Source: Paenibacillus dauci (lineage in GTDB: Bacteria > Bacillota > Bacilli > Paenibacillales > Paenibacillaceae). From it: a DNA stretch of 64,000 nt. Within the stretch, counting starts at the first letter, position 1. The number at the start of each line of letters is the position of its first letter. The notes beneath the pieces were generated by a model, which saw only the letters and a list, made by a program, of their open reading frames with translations, had not been told where the DNA came from and did no database searches. Positions 60,328-64,000 of the stretch are shown piece by piece. The position numbers were made by a program, and so were the translations under genes. The stretch spans positions 124,001 through 188,000 of the forward strand of contig NZ_LAQQ01000001.1 of assembly GCF_000971985.1 (NCBI RefSeq), given 5' to 3'.

Positions 60328-61215
60328 ATGGAACTGCTTCAACTGCAATATTTTATAACCGTAGCTCGTACGGAGCATATGACCGAAGCTGCCCAATATC
60401 TGCATGTCACGCAATCTTCGCTTAGCAAAACGATTCAGCGTCTGGAAGAAGATCTGGGAGTCGCATTATTTGATCGGACTGGCAGAAATCTGCGATTGAA
60501 TGAGGCAGGACGACTATTCCTGCGTCGTACACAAAAAGCGCTTTTGGAATTGGAGCAGGGAAAGCAGGAAATCAGGGATTTGGCTCATCGGGAATCGATT
60601 ACGCTTGAGCTGGCGGTGACTACAGCAAGCACACTTCCAGGTATTCTAAAGGAATTCCGCAAACAAAGACCGGATATCCAGTTTCATGTGCAGATGCTTG
60701 CTCTTCAGGAAATGACAGCACTGCTTGAGCGGGGAGAAGTGGACTTTTGCTTATCCTCTCCACCGGTACAGGGAGAGGATATTGAATGCCAGATTGTACA
60801 TAAGGATCCGATTATGGTGGCTGTTCCGGAGGGACATCGCTTATACGGACGAAAGTATGTTTCTCTAAACGAGCTTGCAGGAGAGGCATTCGTGGGAGTA
60901 AGAACCGGCTATGGGATACGCGATCAGGTCGATGCCGCTTGTCAATCTGCTGGCTTCGTACCCCGATATGTGTATGAAGGAGACGAGCCTGCGAGACTGG
61001 GTACTCTGGTAGCCATGGGAATAGGCATTGCGTTTATGCCGGGAACAGCCAGAGATCCGTATGAGCCAATCCATTATATTGCTCTTGAAGATTGCGAATT
61101 GAGCCGAGAAATCGCCCTATTGTGGAACCGTAACCGTTATATTTCGCAAGCTGCGATGGAGTTCCGTCAGATCGTAGTGGATTATTTCAGAAGTACACAT
61201 GAATCAACAGATTAA
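60328..61215 (+). CDS. LysR family transcriptional regulator
   Basis: A 295-residue LysR regulator. The N-terminal winged helix is LLQLQYFITVARTEHMTEAAQYLHVTQSSLSKTIQRLEEDLGVALFDRTGR. The substrate-binding domain follows (about 90-290). ATG 60328 follows GGAGGG; an earlier start at 60289 lacks a ribosome binding site. It diverges from the MFS exporter, and the operator between them suggests it controls export of the compound that it senses. Confidence 0.9.
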   Translation: MELLQLQYFITVARTEHMTEAAQYLHVTQSSLSKTIQRLEEDLGVALFDRTGRNLRLNEAGRLFLRRTQKALLELEQGKQEIRDLAHRESITLELAVTTASTLPGILKEFRKQRPDIQFHVQMLALQEMTALLERGEVDFCLSSPPVQGEDIECQIVHKDPIMVAVPEGHRLYGRKYVSLNELAGEAFVGVRTGYGIRDQVDAACQSAGFVPRYVYEGDEPARLGTLVAMGIGIAFMPGTARDPYEPIHYIALEDCELSREIALLWNRNRYISQAAMEFRQIVVDYFRSTHESTD

Positions 61216-61224
61216 CCTATAAGA

Positions 61225-61264
61225 AAACAGACCCTATTCCATCAAGCGAATAGGGTCTGTTTTT
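61225..61264. terminator. Bidirectional terminator between LysR and protease genes
   Basis: AACAGACCCTATTC pairs perfectly with GAATAGGGTCTGTT across 8 bases, with T and A tracts on both sides. Confidence 0.9.
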
Positions 61265-61295
61265 GAATTGAACTTTTTTGTTATTGTATTTGGTT

Positions 61296-62528
61296 TTATT
61301 TGCCAAGCGGAGAAGAAGGACCAAATAAATGCTGATAGGAAATCAGACCATATCCATATAGATTGTCCTTGCCTGGTGCACCGAGATCCACAGCATTGGA
61401 GCTAATTGCCTGCCGAATCTGTTCATTGGTACTGTTCGGATAGGCTTCTTTTAGCACTGCAGCCAGTCCGGTAACAAAAGGAGCAGAGACGGAGGTTCCA
61501 TCACGCAGCTCGTATTTCCCATTGTTGGCTGTACTAATAATAGACACGCCCGGTGCGGCCACATCGGCTTCACTGCCGGAAGCGGAGAAATCAGCTCGTT
61601 CCAGTTGGCTATCCACGGTGATGATTCCCATTACTTCAGGTGAACGTGCAGGATATTCGACCGTATCGGCAGCTGCATCTGCAGTACCATGATTGCCGGC
61701 AGATGCGATCATCAGGATTCCTTTGCTATGAGCGGATTGCAGCATCTGTTCGACAGCAGGAGAAGCTTCCGGAAATGAAATGGACATATTGATAATATCT
61801 ACATTCTGCTGAATCGCCCAGTTCAATCCTTCAGCCAGATCTTCTGTGGTGCCACTTCCCTGCTTGTCGAGGATTTTTACAGCGTACAGCTTGGCATCCG
61901 GCGCTTGACCGATTAGTCCTTTACCGTTGTTCAGCGCTCCGATGACTCCGGCGACAAATGTGCCATGACCATTATCATCCACATACTCGGAGGTATAATC
62001 GACTGTAGAGACACCGCCCGCTATTTTTAGATCGGAGTGGGGAGAGATGCCGGTATCCAGAATCGCTACTTTTATATTTTTGCCGGTATACTGATTCTGG
62101 AATCCAATCTCGGCGTCCACCGTCTGATATCCCCATGAAGCTTGTTCCCCTTTGGTCACACTTATCGACTGAACGGAATTGCTCTGAATAACATTCCTAT
62201 ATTTGAGGCTTGGTTCAATATGGGAGATTCCCTGCTGACGGGATAGTTCCTTTTTCTGGGTCGGTGTCAGGGTAACCGCTACCATGTTCAGGTAATCAAG
62301 AGCGATCATGTGTGAATGACTGTCATTACTGGAAAATCTGGAGAGAGTCTGTTTGCCATCTTCACTGCTATAGCTAACCAGATAACGACCTGTCTCATTG
62401 TGGGGAGAAGGAAGCAATCCTGCAAATGGCTGTGCAGAGTGACCGATAACGGTATATGCAATCGGAATAGCAGTTAGGGCGGATAACAACATCATTTTTT
62501 TGAATACAGTATGAATAGTCAGTGTCAT
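61296..62528 (-). CDS. Subtilisin-like serine protease (S8 family)
   Basis: A 410-residue secreted protease. Signal-like N-terminus (about 8-28). A propeptide-inhibitor domain (about 47-110; RYLVSYSSEDGKQTLSRF...MIALDYLNMVAVTLTPTQ). The catalytic domain has D158 (AILDTGISPHSDL), H188 (DDNGHGTFVAG), N279 for the oxyanion hole (IASAGNHG) and S346 (DGTSVSAPFVTG). All residues of an active subtilisin are present, so it should be able to mature itself. ATG 62528 has AAGGAGAG about 10 bases upstream; 62573 adds residues without support. The unknown secreted protein encoded 80 bases upstream may be its partner or substrate. Confidence 0.93.
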   Translation of the reverse strand: MTLTIHTVFKKMMLLSALTAIPIAYTVIGHSAQPFAGLLPSPHNETGRYLVSYSSEDGKQTLSRFSSNDSHSHMIALDYLNMVAVTLTPTQKKELSRQQGISHIEPSLKYRNVIQSNSVQSISVTKGEQASWGYQTVDAEIGFQNQYTGKNIKVAILDTGISPHSDLKIAGGVSTVDYTSEYVDDNGHGTFVAGVIGALNNGKGLIGQAPDAKLYAVKILDKQGSGTTEDLAEGLNWAIQQNVDIINMSISFPEASPAVEQMLQSAHSKGILMIASAGNHGTADAAADTVEYPARSPEVMGIITVDSQLERADFSASGSEADVAAPGVSIISTANNGKYELRDGTSVSAPFVTGLAAVLKEAYPNSTNEQIRQAISSNAVDLGAPGKDNLYGYGLISYQHLFGPSSPLGK

Positions 62529-62608
62529 GGGATCATAACTCTCCTTGTCAAAGCCTGTCTGACGATCCGGCAAACAGGCTGTTCCAGCATTAATGAAGTC
62601 CTTCTCAA

Positions 62609-63514
62609 TCAGGCACCCGGCAACACAACAGTATAGATGGCATTTTGTTTGGCTTCAAATTTCATTCCATGTGGATATTTATCGTCATAATTAGTAAGTT
62701 CTGCGGACAGGTATTCGTTTTGCCCATTTGTATAAGAGGCATGAATCTGCAGCCGGGGCAGATCTTGTTTGTCGATATCCAGATTCTCTACCGGCAGATT
62801 CAACCAGATACCATCTTGCGGAAAATCATTGATAAATTCCATTGGTGTGCCTTGAGCTCCCTCTGGCTTGGCAGCTCCATGATCCGTATGCAGGTGTATT
62901 TTTAAATCACCAATCAGTGTGGCTACCGTATCGGGCGGTAGCATGAGCTGACCATACAGTGCATAGATGAATACCCCTTGATGGGATACAGAGAATAGTT
63001 CTGCTGCACGCTGTCTGAAGGTAAAATAGAGATCGCCTACCTGCTTTTTTTCGGCAGGGGCAGGAGGCATGCCGAATATGCCGATGGATCCTCCATCTTT
63101 GCGCAGCATATCTGCAGTAAGCGCAGCCTCTTTCGGTCCAATAGTGAGTTTGTCTTCCAGCCAGGAGGAATCGCTCACTTCTCTTTCGACTGCTACGCGA
63201 ACCGGAAGTTTACCTCCAGGTTCATTGCTGATCATATTGCCTGCAACATAATTGACATTAGCTGGTTCTTCAGCTTCCGGCAGCTCGGAAATAAGAGTAG
63301 GAGGATCGGTTGGAATCTGGATAATATTACTGTCGTCTCCAGATAAATAAGCAGATTCTTCTCCTTTTGAGTAGATGCTTGTCCCACCAGGAGCAGAGAT
63401 CATGTCTGCCGGAACCAGAAAACAAATGGTGATTAATGCTGCTGCGCTGGTAATCTGAACAACCGGTTTGCGTGCGAGCTGCGTTACTTTTTTCAGGATG
63501 CGACTTGCTCTCAT
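62609..63514 (-). CDS. Exported protein of unknown function upstream of the protease
   Basis: A 301-residue protein that I do not recognise. An N-terminal signal or anchor (VVQITSAAALITICFLVPAD, about 18-37) precedes an external region of about 260 residues with low-complexity Pro/Glu-rich stretches (PTLISELPEAEEPANV). The C-terminal part is rich in beta-type sequence with several conserved-looking prolines, with no catalytic motif evident. ATG 63514 follows GAGGGGATAG. The protease gene follows on the same strand, with only a weak hairpin (62554-62580) between, so they are probably one transcript. A substrate, chaperone or inhibitor role is possible but unsupported. Confidence 0.6.
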   Translation of the reverse strand: MRASRILKKVTQLARKPVVQITSAAALITICFLVPADMISAPGGTSIYSKGEESAYLSGDDSNIIQIPTDPPTLISELPEAEEPANVNYVAGNMISNEPGGKLPVRVAVEREVSDSSWLEDKLTIGPKEAALTADMLRKDGGSIGIFGMPPAPAEKKQVGDLYFTFRQRAAELFSVSHQGVFIYALYGQLMLPPDTVATLIGDLKIHLHTDHGAAKPEGAQGTPMEFINDFPQDGIWLNLPVENLDIDKQDLPRLQIHASYTNGQNEYLSAELTNYDDKYPHGMKFEAKQNAIYTVVLPGA

Positions 63515-63803
63515 CGATACTATCCCCTCGTTCCCCTATTCGTATGATGCATAAGCATTGTTGGTAGGCGCTGGCTGCATATCGCTGCAGCTGCCATATG
63601 GATTCCCGGTACGTAAATCATGCTGCCTTATGACTAAATATTCCTTTTATTGGAATCTAATATAATATTTAACGGAATTGATACAGAGGAATGTTATACT
63701 TTGCTAGAAAAGTTACTTGGTAAATTTGTAACTTGTGTGGATGAAGGGAGGATGGTAGATCAATATAAGAATATAGTGAAGCCAAAACAGGGAGGCAAGT
63801 GAT
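63515..63803. other. Divergent promoter region before the DUF4188 gene
   Basis: About 290 bases without a gene. ATTCC/GGAAT (near 63640) and the larger repeat at 63710-63734 are the only structure seen. TATAAT near 63661 and TATACT near 63696 are possible -10 boxes, but neither has a clean -35. Confidence 0.4.
63710..63734. promoter_or_regulatory. Inverted repeat upstream of the DUF4188 gene
   Basis: AAGTTAC-N11-GTAACTT, perfect 7-base arms about 70 bases before the start codon. Likely an operator for an unlinked TetR- or HxlR-type regulator. Confidence 0.5.
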
Positions 63804-64000
63804 ATGGGTTCTGTTATAAAAGGTCGCCAAATGGCTGAAATTGAAGGTCCATTTGTCGTGTTTATTATTGGCGTACGGATTAACAAATGGATGGCTGTAC
63901 ATCGCTGGCTGTCGGTTATGCGCTCTATGGGACCCATGCTGAGCGAATTATATGCAAATAAAAGTCTGGGCTTTCTGGATGCATCCTATTTTATCTCTGG
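63804..64000 (+). CDS. DUF4188 protein, N-terminal part (cut by window edge)
   Basis: The first 65 codons of a gene that continues past the window. The opening MGSVIKGRQMAEIEGPFVVFIIGVRINKWMAVHRWLSVMRSMGPMLSELY matches DUF4188 proteins (RxTAxxEGxFVVFxxGxRINK signature). They have a dimeric alpha-beta barrel fold and are loosely grouped with monooxygenases and aldoxime dehydratases. ATG 63804 follows GGGAGG. The function is not established. Confidence 0.8.
   Translation, partial: MGSVIKGRQMAEIEGPFVVFIIGVRINKWMAVHRWLSVMRSMGPMLSELYANKSLGFLDASYFIS

Noticed and set aside
62554..62580. Hairpin AGCCTGT...ACAGGCT between the unknown exported protein and the protease
   Set aside because: The stem is short and has no T run on the transcribed strand, so it is not convincing as a terminator.
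1..64000. CRISPR arrays, tRNA or rRNA genes, insertion sequences, prophage genes
   Set aside because: I looked for regularly spaced repeats, cloverleaf or rRNA-like stretches and transposase or integrase motifs and found none.

Overview
This 64 kb window looks like chromosome from a low-to-mid GC, spore-former-type member of the Bacillota, most likely Paenibacillus or a close relative. This is inferred from: strong AGGAGG-type ribosome binding sites with frequent TTG/GTG starts; a CHASE3/HAMP chemotaxis receptor; YesM/YesN-type (LytS/AraC) sugar two-component genes; a Bacillus-type des-desK-desR cluster; a YwaC/RelP-type alarmone synthetase; a YfmM-like ABC-F protein; an S-layer-homology protein; and many short stand-alone genes (GNAT, NUDIX, DinB, GrpB). 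I saw no rRNA, tRNA, CRISPR array, transposase or phage gene. I recognise most genes. About 57 coding genes are listed, the first and last cut by the window edges.

Layout. 1-5 kb: end of a chemotaxis receptor (minus strand), a GNAT acetyltransferase, an AlaX-type tRNA-editing hydrolase, a GrpB-like protein and an unrecognised secreted protein, then about 0.7 kb of AT-rich DNA without genes. 5.3-9 kb: cysJ-cysI, NADPH sulfite reductase. 9.2-10.5 kb: a MarR regulator and a short-chain dehydrogenase with matching operator sequences. 10.8-20.3 kb: a sugar perception and uptake locus. It holds a membrane-anchored sugar-binding sensor, histidine kinase, AraC-type response regulator and XylF-like lipoprotein in one overlapping operon. 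A catabolite-controlled ChvE/MmsA/MmsB-type ABC importer operon follows. 20.5-25.6 kb: a phosphotransferase, then on the minus strand a four-gene ECF sigma cluster in which the sigma gene appears to start at CTG. 25.8-38 kb: an ABC-F ATPase, NUDIX, YebC-like, SLH protein, threonine aldolase-like, metallo-beta-lactamase fold, DinB, serine hydrolase, UbiD, kinase-like and small DMT-type membrane protein genes.

38-45 kb: a YeiL-like Crp/Fnr regulator whose promoter shares an identical palindrome and geometry with the DMT-type gene; a fluoroacetate dehalogenase-like hydrolase with all the expected active-site residues; an Rrf2 / thioredoxin-reductase-like / methyltransferase operon; and a class A beta-lactamase. 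45-48 kb: membrane-fluidity genes des, desK and desR with a DesR-like palindrome upstream. 48-53 kb: quinone oxidoreductase, MocR regulator, GNAT, RelP and an SPL-family radical SAM protein. 53.6-55.6 kb: a 669-residue protein joining a degenerate vWA-like region, a degenerate TerD domain, an Mrr-type restriction endonuclease domain and an intact TerD domain. This is the best candidate in the window for an undescribed system. 55.8-64 kb: HAD phosphatase, a disulfide oxidoreductase with an altered C-terminal motif, MmcQ/YjbR, an MFS exporter divergent from its LysR regulator, a subtilisin-like protease paired with an unknown secreted protein, and the start of a DUF4188 gene.
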